The notes: generated by a model from the letters alone, not told the origin. A stretch of 64,000 nucleotides of DNA from Psychrilyobacter atlanticus DSM 19335 (GCF_000426625.1 NZ_KE384548.1:248001-312000); one strand, 5' to 3'; shown: positions 33,801 to 41,996, counted from the first letter of the stretch. Numbers and translations are program-made.

Positions 33801-35105
33801 GGTTGTTAGATCAGCTTTCACTACCTCTGCTCTACTATATTTTTTTAGATTCTTTACCTCCTCACTGTAATCTGTTCCACTGATGATCCTTTCAATTATC
33901 TCATCTCTAGTGAGTAGTTTTTTTTCTATGAGATCTAAGTGTAAAAATTCCCCTGCACTTAGTTTTCCACTATGAGCAATTTTTGAAAATTCTGTATCCA
34001 GTACTCCCATCTCAGAAGAGATAATGAGTTTATTATCTTTAGTTATCGTATATCTCATAGGTCTCAGGCCATTTCTGTCCAAAGAGGCAAAGATCTCATC
34101 TCCATTAGATGTAATAAGACCTGCAGGGCCGTCCCAAGGTTCCATAACTAGAGATTTGGCCTCATAATACTCTTTTAATTTTTCTTCTAAATTATTATTT
34201 TTTTCCCAAGCCTGAGGAACCAGAGTTGTAACTATCTCAGGAAGTTTCTTCCCTGTATACATCATAAATTCTACTACACTGTCAAGATTGGCACTGTCAG
34301 AATTTTCAGGACTGGTAAGGGGAAAGATGTTTTCGACATCATCCCTTGAATATTCTTTTGAATAAGTATCATTTTTTCTGGCTTCAATCCACGCTGTATT
34401 ACCGTTTATTGTGTTGATCTCTCCATTGTGCTCCAAAGTTCTAAATGGCTGTGCCAGATCCCATGAAGGCAGTGTATTTGTACTAAACCTCTGATGGATC
34501 ATAACATAGGCTGATTTAAAACTTTCTTCTGAGAGGTCACTATAAAAATCATTGAATTGTTTAGGAGTAATAAGTCCCTTATAAACTACTGTCTTATTGG
34601 AAAATGAAGCAAAATAAAAATCTTTTTTAAATATCCCTTCAGCAGAAATCTTTTTTTCTATATTTCTTCTCAAGTTATATGCAGAAAAACTATCTTTACT
34701 TTGAGGAATCTTTATAAAATATTGATATATATATGGAAGAGATTTTCTTGCACTGGTTCCGAGGATCTCCTCCTTTACAGGAACTTTTCTTTCGCCTATG
34801 ACAGCACTTCCAGTAGAAGAGACCTCTTCTAGAATTATGTCTATACAGATTTTTCTTAAGAGTTCATCTTTTGGCAGGAATGTCATAGCTACATGGTAAT
34901 CTCCATCTATACCAATTTTTTCTTTAAAAAAATCCTTTGGAACCTGGACTAAAAGACCGGCACCATCGCCACTACCGTCTCTTAGAGTCCCTCCTCGATG
35001 TTCTAATCTATTTAATATTTTTATACCCTCTCTGACTATCTGATGTTGAGGTATATTGTTTATATCAGCTACGACTCCTATTCCACAATTTGAATGTTCT
35101 TTCAT
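30870..35105 (-). CDS. gltB: Glutamate synthase, large subunit
   Basis: 1411 residues from ATG 35105 (AAAGGAGG 5 nt upstream); an upstream in-frame ATG at 35126 overlaps that site. It begins MKEHSNCGIGVV, so the glutaminase nucleophile is Cys7, with a very short propeptide to remove. In order: class II amidotransferase, central domain, FMN-binding synthase domain with the 3Fe-4S motif CRRCHTNSCPVG, and the C-terminal beta helix of Gly-rich repeats. It makes two glutamates from glutamine and 2-oxoglutarate. No small subunit (gltD) is adjacent; the electron donor must be elsewhere, or ferredoxin. Confidence 0.93.
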   Translation of the reverse strand: MKEHSNCGIGVVADINNIPQHQIVREGIKILNRLEHRGGTLRDGSGDGAGLLVQVPKDFFKEKIGIDGDYHVAMTFLPKDELLRKICIDIILEEVSSTGSAVIGERKVPVKEEILGTSARKSLPYIYQYFIKIPQSKDSFSAYNLRRNIEKKISAEGIFKKDFYFASFSNKTVVYKGLITPKQFNDFYSDLSEESFKSAYVMIHQRFSTNTLPSWDLAQPFRTLEHNGEINTINGNTAWIEARKNDTYSKEYSRDDVENIFPLTSPENSDSANLDSVVEFMMYTGKKLPEIVTTLVPQAWEKNNNLEEKLKEYYEAKSLVMEPWDGPAGLITSNGDEIFASLDRNGLRPMRYTITKDNKLIISSEMGVLDTEFSKIAHSGKLSAGEFLHLDLIEKKLLTRDEIIERIISGTDYSEEVKNLKKYSRAEVVKADLTTKEVEDLLDRYSYTKEDIDMSIEHLADEGKEVVASTNYDVPLAVLDEDNPRLFFDYFKQKFAQVTNPPTDSIREKSIFSITSNFGGKKNLLDPIEDRGTIHQFPSPIVENKYIEKFKQVNSAVISTEFQENMEESLKSIIEIAISNAKQNKNIILTDKDTKRSIPILLAVSAVHHALIEKGLRGKIGLAAESGEIREVTHYALLIGYGADLVNPYLVLEYLAVKELNTVKYLKAVDNGIQKIMSKMGISSIASYRGAKIFESIGLSQELCRKYMGNTSSDLDGLGIQDIQREVISREKTGYSHKKSIGEFIATKNGLSHKNSYDMIKKLQEAVYSKDYTKYKEYSDDFHKIKGTLRDYFILNKKPISLSQVESEENILKRFVAGAMSFGALSKEAHETIAIAFNSIGAMSNSGEGGEDIERLKDNRISQVKQIASGRFGVTANYLMHAKELQIKMAQGAKPGEGGHLPGHKVSDSIGKVRNTVPGTDLISPPPHHDIYSIEDLAQLIFDLKNLNTDAKVSVKLASEKGVGIIASGTVKAGADKVVISGFDGGTGAAVSSSMKFTATPWELGLSDTHKVLCENDLRDLVKLQVDGGIKTGYDIIVAALLGADEYAFGSGLLVAEGCIFCRRCHTNSCPVGITTQKEELREKFTGSPEDILTYLKFIASEVRELLASIGAKSIEEILGKSSLLSSDLSSGYKRSKLNFDPIFREVRSKKEYCGNINTVDPLNKMICQNSNHGNLEYHGIIDNTNRSFGTTVAGKAQLEAFHNDGKTNLNINLRGYSGQSFGAFAVEGQKITLEGYGNDYVAKGLSGGTIIIKKPEEVDYSSNMGCIAGNTVLYGATGGELYLNGSAGERFAVRNSGASAVVEGIGNHGCEYMTGGHVVILGSTGNNFGAGMSGGVAYLLKENYLESNINMDMVECFDINENDLEILEILLKKHLDYTDNKVVGGLLTEGIKNNFIKIASRRYLEKTRNI

Positions 35106-35275
35106 AAATTCCTCCTTTATCTTCAAATTTCACCTATATTTATAGTATTATCATATTACATTTATATGTTTTTCATATATATACTAAATACTTCATTCAT
35201 TAATAATATATTCTTTGAATGGTAATGTCAATTATTATTTTATAGAAACGAATTATTAAACTTTTTATGAGAGGG

Positions 35276-35734
35276 TTATTTTTTAAATTTATCTTCTAAA
35301 AATGTAAAGATAACAGTTATAAAGACTGTGGAGATGATGCCAACTCCGGTATCTATTATCCTGTGAAAAGCATAAAAAGAACTAGAAATTCCTCCTAAAT
35401 TTATAGAAATAGCTAAAAAGACTATTCCTGCCATATTTGAGGGGGCTTTTAAAAAATTAGAGCAGATGAAAACTACCAGAAATGCACCCAAGGCATAGAT
35501 ATAATTTGAATGAGGAAGATAATGATAAAAAAATAGACCCATAAGGGCTCCTATAATTGTTCCATAAAGTCTTTTTATACCTAATTGAATAACTTTTTTA
35601 TGGCAGGATTGGGATACTACCACTGCTGCAATACAAGCATAAAATAAAGAGTTTATATGTAGGAGAGTTCCTATAGACAGGGCAGTTAATATGGAAATTC
35701 CTGTAATCAGCGACAGTTTTAAATTTTCTAACAT
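35276..35734 (-). CDS. FUSC / aromatic-acid exporter family membrane protein
   Basis: 152 residues, about five helices, ending in a short charged tail. SIGTLLHINSLFYACIAAVV and KRLYGTIIGALMGLFF match the N-terminal membrane half of the ArAE/FUSC family (DUF939-like), here without the soluble C-terminal domain; that short form is common in Gram-positives. It may export aromatic acids or similar compounds. The ATG is preceded by AGGAGAA. Stands alone. Confidence 0.7.
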   Translation of the reverse strand: MLENLKLSLITGISILTALSIGTLLHINSLFYACIAAVVVSQSCHKKVIQLGIKRLYGTIIGALMGLFFYHYLPHSNYIYALGAFLVVFICSNFLKAPSNMAGIVFLAISINLGGISSSFYAFHRIIDTGVGIISTVFITVIFTFLEDKFKK

Positions 35735-35845
35735 GTGATTCTCCTTTTTTCAAAAACGGTATTAAGTTTAGTATAAATAATTTAGTATAAATAAATTTTA
35801 TCATAATCAAGAAAAAATTGTTTGAAATAGAGGAGAAAAAATATG

Positions 35846-35870
35846 AAAAAATGTCGCCGCGACAACTTTT
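35846..35870. repeat. Palindromic GC-core repeat, copy 4 (decayed)
   Basis: TGTCGC-C-GCGACA core survives, but the A/T arms are imperfect (AAAA against AACTTTT). Confidence 0.7.
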
Positions 35871-35969
35871 GAATGAGAGGAAAGATTATTATTTTAAGCT
35901 ATAGAGAGAATACAAAAATTAGAATTGAAAGAAGGAGGTCTATAAAAATAAAAGTTCATAAAAAATATA

Positions 35970-36002
35970 ATAAAAGAGATAATCAAAATGATTATCTCCT
36001 TT
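35970..36002 (-). terminator. Terminator for the damaged MFS/OYE unit
   Basis: AAAGAGATAATCA-AAA-TGATTATCTCCTTT; read on the minus strand it ends in T-rich sequence. Confidence 0.65.
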
Positions 36003-36029
36003 ATTAATTTCATTTATAATCAATATACC

Positions 36030-36099
36030 CTTTTTCTAACAATTCTTCTCCTCTTTATATAGTTTCCTGTTAAAGTATTTTCTTCAAATAATTTTTCAT
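36030..36099 (-). pseudogene. Remnant of an Old Yellow Enzyme gene with internal deletion
   Basis: On the minus strand ATGAAAAATTATTTGAAGAA is the start of the OYE gene at 40832-41917 (ATGAAAAAATTATTTGAAGAA) with one A missing. The similarity then jumps from the codons for NILAG to those for GNYTKERGEELLEKDY, about 900 bp further on in the intact gene, joined at a shared GCAGGA/ACAGGA. Further indels follow. The leader before the ATG is also similar to the intact copy. It is a deletion relic of a duplicated gene. Confidence 0.8.
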
Positions 36100-36135
36100 A
36101 AATTACACTTCTTTTAATTTTACATTTAGTTTAAA

Positions 36136-37307
36136 TTAAGCTACAACAACTTTATTTTTGTTAACTTTTATTGCGATAAATGTAAATACTAAACCAATCG
36201 TTGGTATTATTGCTCCATAAAATGGAATTGCAGATGCTCCTATAGACTGACTATCTAATATATATCCACCTATTGAGGCTCCTAAAAAATTAGCTATATT
36301 AAAGGCTGATATATTTGCAGTACCTGCTAGTTCTGGGGCTTTGGCTCCATATCTCATTACATTCATTTGCATTGATGGAACATTAAAGAAAGTTCCTATA
36401 CCAAAGATAAATGCAAATATCCAGAATAAATAATAATTTGTATCTACAAATCCTAAAATAATCATACTAACTATCATGAATACAGCACCAACTATAAGTG
36501 ATCTATCAAGATCTTTATCTGCTGCTTTACCTCCAAAGTTATTCCCAACTAAAAGACCGAACCCTACAAGGATAAGAAGTGGAGTTAATAGATGCTTAGA
36601 TATTCCTGCTACATCAAGTGATAGTGGAGCTAAATAACCGTAAACACTCATAAACCCTGTCCAAACTAGTACTGTGCTTAAAAGACTTCCTATTAATCTA
36701 GGATTTTTAAATACACTCAATTGGGAGATAATACTATTTTCTGTTTGATTTTCTTTTAGATCTTTTATAAAAATTATTATACTGATCATTGTTATTAATC
36801 CAAGAAATGCAACCACTACAAATGTTGTATCCCAACTAAAGTTTTGAGCTATAAAAGTTCCTCCAGGAACTCCTAAAACATTTGCTAGTGTTAATCCGGC
36901 AAACATTTGACCTATTGCTCTTCCGTTTTGTTCTTTTGTAACCAATTCTGTGGCAATAACTGCTCCTATTCCATAGAAAGGACCTTGAGTTAATCCTGAT
37001 ATGACTCTACCTAAAAGCATCATATGATAAGTTGGTGCAAAGGCACAAATTAGATTCCCCGCTATAAATAATCCAATTAATCCAATCAAAACTATCTTTT
37101 TATCATATCTAGATAACCAAAGTGTGAGTATAGGTCCTCCAATAACTATTGCTAATGCGTAATAACCTATAAAGTTTCCTGCAGCCCCTTCTGTTATTGA
37201 AAATGCTGCAGCTACATCTTTTAATACTCCTGCAATTATAAATTCCGCTGTTCCTATTGCAAATGCTGCAAGTGTCAGTATCCATACTTGAAATGGTAGT
37301 TTTTCAT
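36136..37307 (-). pseudogene. MFS transporter with a frameshift right after the start codon
   Basis: The main frame encodes an ~390-residue MFS exporter (DHA1-like): NFIGYYALAIVIGGPILTLW, then LSRYDKKIVLIGL (motif A), and 12 helices. The natural start, ATG 37307 with GGAGAG upstream, is followed by only five A residues; a sixth would give MKKLPFQVW and the complete protein, but as written translation stops after 10 codons. In-frame ATGs are far downstream, leaving at best an incomplete transporter from TTG 37089. Either a real or slipped-strand frameshift, or a sequencing error in a homopolymer. It has the first of the five regulon promoters upstream. Confidence 0.8.
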
Positions 37308-37464
37308 TTTTTCTCTCCTTTTATAAATAAATTTAATACACTACAAATTTTAACATCTAAAAAATAACGGTAATAATTTATTACCTATAAAAGTTACTAT
37401 TTTTTATGTGATATTTTTTGACAGGCCATTTAGTAGTTTTTGTTCTTCTTACTTTTATGTATAC

Positions 37465-37505
37465 ATTGTAAATTAATTTGATTTTAAATTACACGCCAAA
37501 TGTCG
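37465..37505 (-). promoter_or_regulatory. Regulon promoter A (MFS)
   Basis: CGCCAAATGTCG (37494-37505) centred 29.5 bp from a minus-strand -10 TACAAT (37470-37465). Placed like class II Crp/Fnr activation sites, at about -41.5. It directs transcription to the frameshifted MFS gene. Confidence 0.75.
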
Positions 37506-37542
37506 TTACTTTGAATTTTTTTAGTTAAAAATAAAAAAAGGT

Positions 37543-37573
37543 TTGCATTAAACCATGGTTTAAGATATATACT
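37543..37573 (+). promoter_or_regulatory. SDR promoter with a palindrome between -35 and -10
   Basis: TTGCAT (37543-37548) and TATACT (37568-37573) are 19 bp apart, or TATATA at 17 bp. The perfect 16-bp palindrome TTAAACCATGGTTTAA (37548-37563) fills the spacer, the geometry of MerR-type activator sites and of some HxlR/TetR repressor sites. Confidence 0.6.
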
Positions 37574-37605
37574 AATTTCATAATAAAACTTTAGGAGGAA
37601 ATTTA

Positions 37606-38328
37606 ATGAAAAAATTAGTAGTAATAACAGGAGCAAGCAGCGGATTTGGAATGGAACTGGCAAAGGAATTCTCAAAAGATGGATATCCAATGTTGTTATT
37701 AGCAAGAAGGGTGGGAAAAATGGAGGCACTTAATTTACCAAATACAATATGTAGAAAAGTAGATGTAACTGATAAAGTTTCATTTGAAAATGCAATAAGA
37801 GAAGCTGAAGCTAAATATGGGAAAACAGATTTAATAATAAATAATGCTGGAATGATGTTATTGGGAGATATAGCAACTCAAGATGCGAGTGAATGGCAAA
37901 CTATGTTAAATGTAAATGTAATGGGGGTAATGAATGGAATGCAGATAGTAATGAAGGATATGAAAGAAAGAAAATTTGGAACAATAATTAATCTATCTTC
38001 AATAGCAGGATTAAAACCATTTGGTGGTCATGCTGCTTATTGTGCAACCAAATATGGCGTGACAGGTCTTACTGAAGTAGCGAGACAAGAGATGTCTTCT
38101 TATAATGTAAGAGTGTTGTCTATTTGTCCAGGAGCAGTAACAACTGAATTATTGGGACATACTACAGATAAAGATATTGTCAATGGATACGAAGCTTGGA
38201 AAGAGGCAGTAGGAGCTATAAATATCACAGCAAATGATGTAGCAAAAACAATAAAATATGCCTATGAATTGCCTCAATCGGTTTCTTTAAGAGAAGTTGT
38301 AATTACAGATACAAAGCAAGATGCATAA
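37606..38328 (+). CDS. Short-chain dehydrogenase/reductase (SDR)
   Basis: 240 residues. NAD(P)-binding TGASSGFGMELAKEF at residues 8-22, NNAG at about 81, and the catalytic Ser-Tyr-Lys set: INLSSIAG, then YCATKYG. It resembles YdfG-like SDRs that reduce serine, 3-hydroxy acids or aldehydes with NADP. It is divergent from the MFS gene and close to OYE and nitroreductase genes, suggesting detoxification of reactive carbonyls or electrophiles. AGGAGG precedes the ATG. Confidence 0.9.
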   Translation: MKKLVVITGASSGFGMELAKEFSKDGYPMLLLARRVGKMEALNLPNTICRKVDVTDKVSFENAIREAEAKYGKTDLIINNAGMMLLGDIATQDASEWQTMLNVNVMGVMNGMQIVMKDMKERKFGTIINLSSIAGLKPFGGHAAYCATKYGVTGLTEVARQEMSSYNVRVLSICPGAVTTELLGHTTDKDIVNGYEAWKEAVGAINITANDVAKTIKYAYELPQSVSLREVVITDTKQDA

Positions 38329-38344
38329 TTGAGATATAAAATAA

Positions 38345-38386
38345 GCTCTCCCAGCTATAATAACCATATAGCTAGGAGAGTTTTTG
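38345..38386 (+). terminator. Terminator of the SDR gene
   Basis: CTCTCCCAGCTATA pairs with TATAGCTAGGAGAG (one bulge) and is followed by TTTTT. Confidence 0.8.
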
Positions 38387-38693
38387 TTTATTGGAGTAGA
38401 TGCGATAAAATCAAAAACTATATGACAATTAATTAAAAAATAGTAGAGAGAAAACATAAAATATTAAATAAAAAGATATTCAATTATAATTATCCCTTTT
38501 TATTGGTATTATTTTATTCGAATTTGGATGTTTACTTATCGATATCCCCCTTATTTATTTTTAACTTCATAAAAAAACCTCCCAGATTAGGGAGGAAAAT
38601 AATATATCTAATACTCTTTAGCTATAATCTTAAATTGAGAATATATATATTCTCAATTATTTTGGCTATCTTTTGATTTATAAGTATTAAAAT
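38387..38693. other. Non-coding stretch with minus-strand hairpins
   Basis: Holds CCTCCC-AGATTA-GGGAGG (38572-38598; T run on the minus strand, a likely terminator of the nitroreductase unit) and a perfect palindrome AATTGAGAATATATATATTC... (38633-38658). No gene seen. Confidence 0.5.
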
Positions 38694-39269
38694 TTATTTT
38701 TCATCGATTATTAAAGTTTCTAGAGTAAGTTTAGGAACATTATAAATTCCACTCTCATCTTTAAAATACTTCCAAGCAGAGATATCTTCTGTCTCTACTA
38801 CATTTCTTTTTTTAGTAAGAGGGTGTCCATATCCTATGGCATAAGAAACTTCATACTTATTAATACCTAGTTTTAATAACTCTTGTATTTTGTTTTTATT
38901 TGGTGAAAACAAACATACATTTCTCATACCATATTCATTCATCATCAAATTTATACTCTGGTAGACTATCCCTTGGTCAAAACTTAGAGTATCTCTATTT
39001 TTTATCCTTGATTTTTCAACTACTACAATAATATAACCTGCTGGTTTATGTTGCTCTTCTACCTCGTGAAATGTAGGAAGGTTAGTAAGTTTAAATAATT
39101 TATCTTTTAATTCCATATCTTCATTGACGATAATATATCTACTAAGTTGCATATTAAATGCACTAGGAGAATTTTTAGCACCCTTTATAATGTTTCTAAC
39201 TATCTCTATATCTACTTTTTTATTTTGATATCGTCTATGTGTTCTGGCTTTTAATAGTTGATCTTTCAT
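38694..39269 (-). CDS. Nitroreductase-family flavoprotein
   Basis: 191 residues from the second ATG (39269), 6 nt after CAGGAG; the first ATG abuts that site. RTHRRYQNKKVD near the N-terminus binds FMN phosphate, and SPSAFNMQ is the second FMN-contact loop. The C-terminal IGYGHPLTKKR is typical of the family. Such enzymes reduce nitroaromatics, quinones or enones with NAD(P)H. Last gene of the minus-strand unit below OYE; a hairpin separates it from the QueD-like gene. Confidence 0.82.
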   Translation of the reverse strand: MKDQLLKARTHRRYQNKKVDIEIVRNIIKGAKNSPSAFNMQLSRYIIVNEDMELKDKLFKLTNLPTFHEVEEQHKPAGYIIVVVEKSRIKNRDTLSFDQGIVYQSINLMMNEYGMRNVCLFSPNKNKIQELLKLGINKYEVSYAIGYGHPLTKKRNVVETEDISAWKYFKDESGIYNVPKLTLETLIIDEK

Positions 39270-39302
39270 TTTCATCTCCTGCTTTTATTTAGTTAATATA
39301 TA

Positions 39303-39343
39303 AAGCTTCTTAATATCATTATCTCTATGATACTAAGAAGCTA
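39303..39343 (-). terminator. Hairpin between the QueD-like and nitroreductase genes
   Basis: AGCTTCTTA and TATCAT pair with ATGATA and TAAGAAGCT. A weak T run follows, so it may reduce but not stop read-through. Confidence 0.55.
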
Positions 39344-39378
39344 TTTATAAAAAATGGTTGGATCTTAATTAAATTTGT

Positions 39379-39855
39379 TTAAAACTCTCTGTATGCTGCA
39401 TTATCTCCAGATGTTACTTCTAATCTTTTGATATTGTAGTGATCTTTTAATAATGAGTAGAAAATTTCTAGTAAGTTTTCGCAAGTAGCTACTTTCTTTA
39501 CTACTACTAGTCTCTTTTCAGGATATGATTTAGCTAATTCATTATCTATAGGAAGACCTAAAGTTGTGTTATCCTTATCTCCATCATTGATTCCTTGCTC
39601 TTTATATACCTCTAATATATGTTGTAGTAACCCATCTTCTTCTTGTAAAATTAAAGCATGGTCAAAGTTTTTTAAATATTCCCAAGCAATATTTTTAATC
39701 TTGTTACACGGAAATGCAAATCCAGTTCTAGGATCAACCTCTCCTTCTACTTCGATAAGTAAAGTTCCTGTATGTCCATGAAGATATTGAGCTTCACCTT
39801 CATATCCTAAAAATCTGTGTGCATATTGAAAATCTAATTGACTTTTGGATCTCAT
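39379..39855 (-). CDS. QueD / 6-pyruvoyl-tetrahydropterin synthase-like protein
   Basis: 158 residues. FQYAHRFLGYEGEAQYLHGHTG gives the three zinc His of the family; FDHALIL and the C-terminal ATCENLLEIFYSLLKDHY with LEVTSGDNA are also family-like. The Cys usually found a few residues before HGH in QueD (CxxxHGH) is absent; FPCNKIKN further on cannot replace it. It may therefore do a lyase/aldolase-type pterin reaction, or something different. It is in line with OYE and an OpuAC-like protein, not with queC/queE. AGGAGGAA precedes the ATG. Confidence 0.75.
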   Translation of the reverse strand: MRSKSQLDFQYAHRFLGYEGEAQYLHGHTGTLLIEVEGEVDPRTGFAFPCNKIKNIAWEYLKNFDHALILQEEDGLLQHILEVYKEQGINDGDKDNTTLGLPIDNELAKSYPEKRLVVVKKVATCENLLEIFYSLLKDHYNIKRLEVTSGDNAAYREF

Positions 39856-39952
39856 AATTTATTCCTCCTTAGTAAAAAAAATATAACATTTAAAATATAC
39901 TAATTAATAACTTTGACGATTACTTAATAAAATTTAACTAGAAAACTGCATT

Positions 39953-40786
39953 CTAATTTTCAAACCATTTTTTTACAGCTTCATCTTCACTTAGATTTCC
40001 TCTACAATACATATAATCAAGTTCTGAAATAATTTCATTAGATAAGATTACTTTATCTAAAATTTCTAATTCTTCTTTTATAAAAGTATTTTTAGCTTTT
40101 TTTTCAGATATTAATAATAAAGCTTTATCTGTAACTCCAAGAAGACCTTTTGGCTCTTCTAAATCTCTAATTTTAAATTTATGCTGTAAAAATTGAGGCT
40201 GCCATAATGGAACTACTAGCCATTCTTTCTTAGCTACACCTTTTTCAAAGGCTTCAACACATAAATCCTGATTTCCAATTTTAAATTCATAACCAGCATC
40301 GCTTAGACCATATTCTTCCATCATCTTAATAGAAAATCTTGTAATTCCAGCACCGATATTAATTCCCTGGATATTTTTATTCATTTTTTCTAATACTTCA
40401 GGCTTTTTTAAGTCATCGATAGTTTTGAGCATATCTTCTGGGATATAATCTGGAACTCCCCAAAGTGCGTAGGGAGAGTAGTGATTTCCTAGTTCAATCA
40501 CAGGTGTAAGACTTTCTACATCGGCTTTATATCCTCCATGACTTGATGGGATCCAAGCAGAAGATAACATGTCGATTCCTCCGTGCTTTAATCTTTTAAA
40601 ATTTTCTTCATGGGGAGCATATCTTCTTTCAACTTCATATCCCATTTTATTCAGAATATAAGTTATTAAAGCTCCAGTAACTCTATGGAAAGATAAATCT
40701 ATAATACCTAGTATAATTTTATCTCCATTATTAGTTTTTTCTATTTTTTCTAGAAATTGTTTTCTGTTTTTTAATATAGATTCCAT
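39953..40786 (-). CDS. OpuAC-like substrate-binding protein without signal peptide
   Basis: 277 residues with the fold signature of glycine-betaine/choline binding proteins: IILGIIDLSFHRVTGALITY, then SAWIPSSHGGYK, GINIGAGI, and WLVVPLWQPQF. There is no signal peptide or lipobox, and no ABC permease or ATPase is nearby, so it is not an ordinary uptake receptor. It probably binds a small ligand in the cytoplasm, perhaps as a sensor or enzyme partner of the OYE upstream. GAGGTG precedes the ATG. The role is inference. Confidence 0.7.
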   Translation of the reverse strand: MESILKNRKQFLEKIEKTNNGDKIILGIIDLSFHRVTGALITYILNKMGYEVERRYAPHEENFKRLKHGGIDMLSSAWIPSSHGGYKADVESLTPVIELGNHYSPYALWGVPDYIPEDMLKTIDDLKKPEVLEKMNKNIQGINIGAGITRFSIKMMEEYGLSDAGYEFKIGNQDLCVEAFEKGVAKKEWLVVPLWQPQFLQHKFKIRDLEEPKGLLGVTDKALLLISEKKAKNTFIKEELEILDKVILSNEIISELDYMYCRGNLSEDEAVKKWFEN

Positions 40787-40831
40787 TATTTCACCTCATA
40801 GTTGATTTGTTCTAAATGATTTTTTTAGTTA

Positions 40832-41917
40832 TTAACCTTGATAATCTAAATACCCTTTTTCATCTCCACCAAATAAAGTTGTTGGATCTAAAGGCATCAA
40901 TGGTAAGTTATTTTCTAGTTTATGTGGTAAGTTAGGGTTAGAGATAAATGGTCTTCCAAATGCAATTAGATCTGCATAATCTTTTTCCAATAACTCTTCT
41001 CCTCTTTCCTTTGTATAGTTTCCTGCTACAATTATTTTATTCTTGAATACTTTTCTAAGCTCTACTCTAAAACTTTCTGGAACTGCAGGTGCTTCATCCC
41101 AATCAGCTTCACTTAAGTGGATATACTCTATATTTAGTTCTTGGCAATATTTTGCAACATCTAAGATAGCATCTAAAGTATATGGACAGTCCATTCCACG
41201 GTATGTAATAAATGGCGCTAATTTAATTCCAACTTTATCTGCTCCAATCTCATCTGCTGTAGCTTTTAAAATTTCTTTTGCAAATTTAGTTCTATTTTCC
41301 AAAGAACCACCATATTCATCTGTTCTTACATTAGAAGGTGTTCTTAAGAATTGATCTATAAGATAACCATTTCCACCATGGATCTCAATACCATCAAATC
41401 CTGCATCTACAGCATTTTTTGCAGCTTTAGCATAATCTCTGACAATCTCTTTTATCTCTTCTGTTTCAAGGGCTCTAGGCTTAGGACAATCTACCATTTT
41501 ACCAGCGTCTTCTCCCTCTTTCCACATCCAAATTTGTGAATCAAAATCTACTTCAGATGGACCTACAGTTCTTTCTCCATTATGAAAATATGGATGAGAC
41601 ATTCTTCCTACATGCCATAATTGAGCAAATGTAACACCATCATTAGCATGGATAGATTTTGTTACCCTCTTCCATCCTTCTACTTGTTCTGGTGAGTAGA
41701 TTCCGGGAGTGAAAGAATATCCTTTCCCTTGTGTAGATATTTGAGTAGCTTCTGATATAATCATTCCTGCACTGGCTCTTTGACCATAGTATTCAGCCAT
41801 CATATCATTTGCTGTATCTCCAGGCTGACTTGCACGAGCTCTAGTCATTGGTGCCATGATTACTCTGTTTTTTAATTTCTTACCTGCTAAAATATTTTCT
41901 TCAAATAATTTTTTCAT
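40832..41917 (-). CDS. Old Yellow Enzyme family ene-reductase (NemA-like)
   Basis: 361 residues. LKNRVIMAPMTRARA is the N-terminal family signature; the His/Asn pair appears in GFDGIEIHGGNGYLIDQFL; RTDEYGGSLENR and FGRPFISNP follow. FMN-dependent, reduces activated C=C bonds (maleimides, enones) or nitrate esters using NAD(P)H. It opens a unit: OYE, OpuAC-like, QueD-like, nitroreductase. Its promoter carries a Crp/Fnr-type site, with two more promoters of the same build upstream. A broken second copy lies at 36030-36099. Confidence 0.92.
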   Translation of the reverse strand: MKKLFEENILAGKKLKNRVIMAPMTRARASQPGDTANDMMAEYYGQRASAGMIISEATQISTQGKGYSFTPGIYSPEQVEGWKRVTKSIHANDGVTFAQLWHVGRMSHPYFHNGERTVGPSEVDFDSQIWMWKEGEDAGKMVDCPKPRALETEEIKEIVRDYAKAAKNAVDAGFDGIEIHGGNGYLIDQFLRTPSNVRTDEYGGSLENRTKFAKEILKATADEIGADKVGIKLAPFITYRGMDCPYTLDAILDVAKYCQELNIEYIHLSEADWDEAPAVPESFRVELRKVFKNKIIVAGNYTKERGEELLEKDYADLIAFGRPFISNPNLPHKLENNLPLMPLDPTTLFGGDEKGYLDYQG

Positions 41918-41955
41918 AATTACACTCCTCTTATTTTCATTTCTTTTATATATAC

Positions 41956-41996
41956 ATTATAAATTAATTCCATTTCGAACTACACGTCAGTTGTCG
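41956..41996 (-). promoter_or_regulatory. Regulon promoter B (OYE)
   Basis: CGTCAGTTGTCG (41985-41996), centre 29.5 bp from -10 TATAAT (41961-41956) on the minus strand. About 32 nt of leader lies between the expected start site and the OYE ATG. Confidence 0.8.

Larger units (their letters stand above)
35735..36029. other. Non-coding region with a decayed repeat and a terminator
   Basis: Contains the fourth copy of the palindromic repeat and a hairpin at 35970-36002. A good GAAGGAGGT stands at 35933-35941, but no start codon follows it at a usable distance. Confidence 0.4.
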
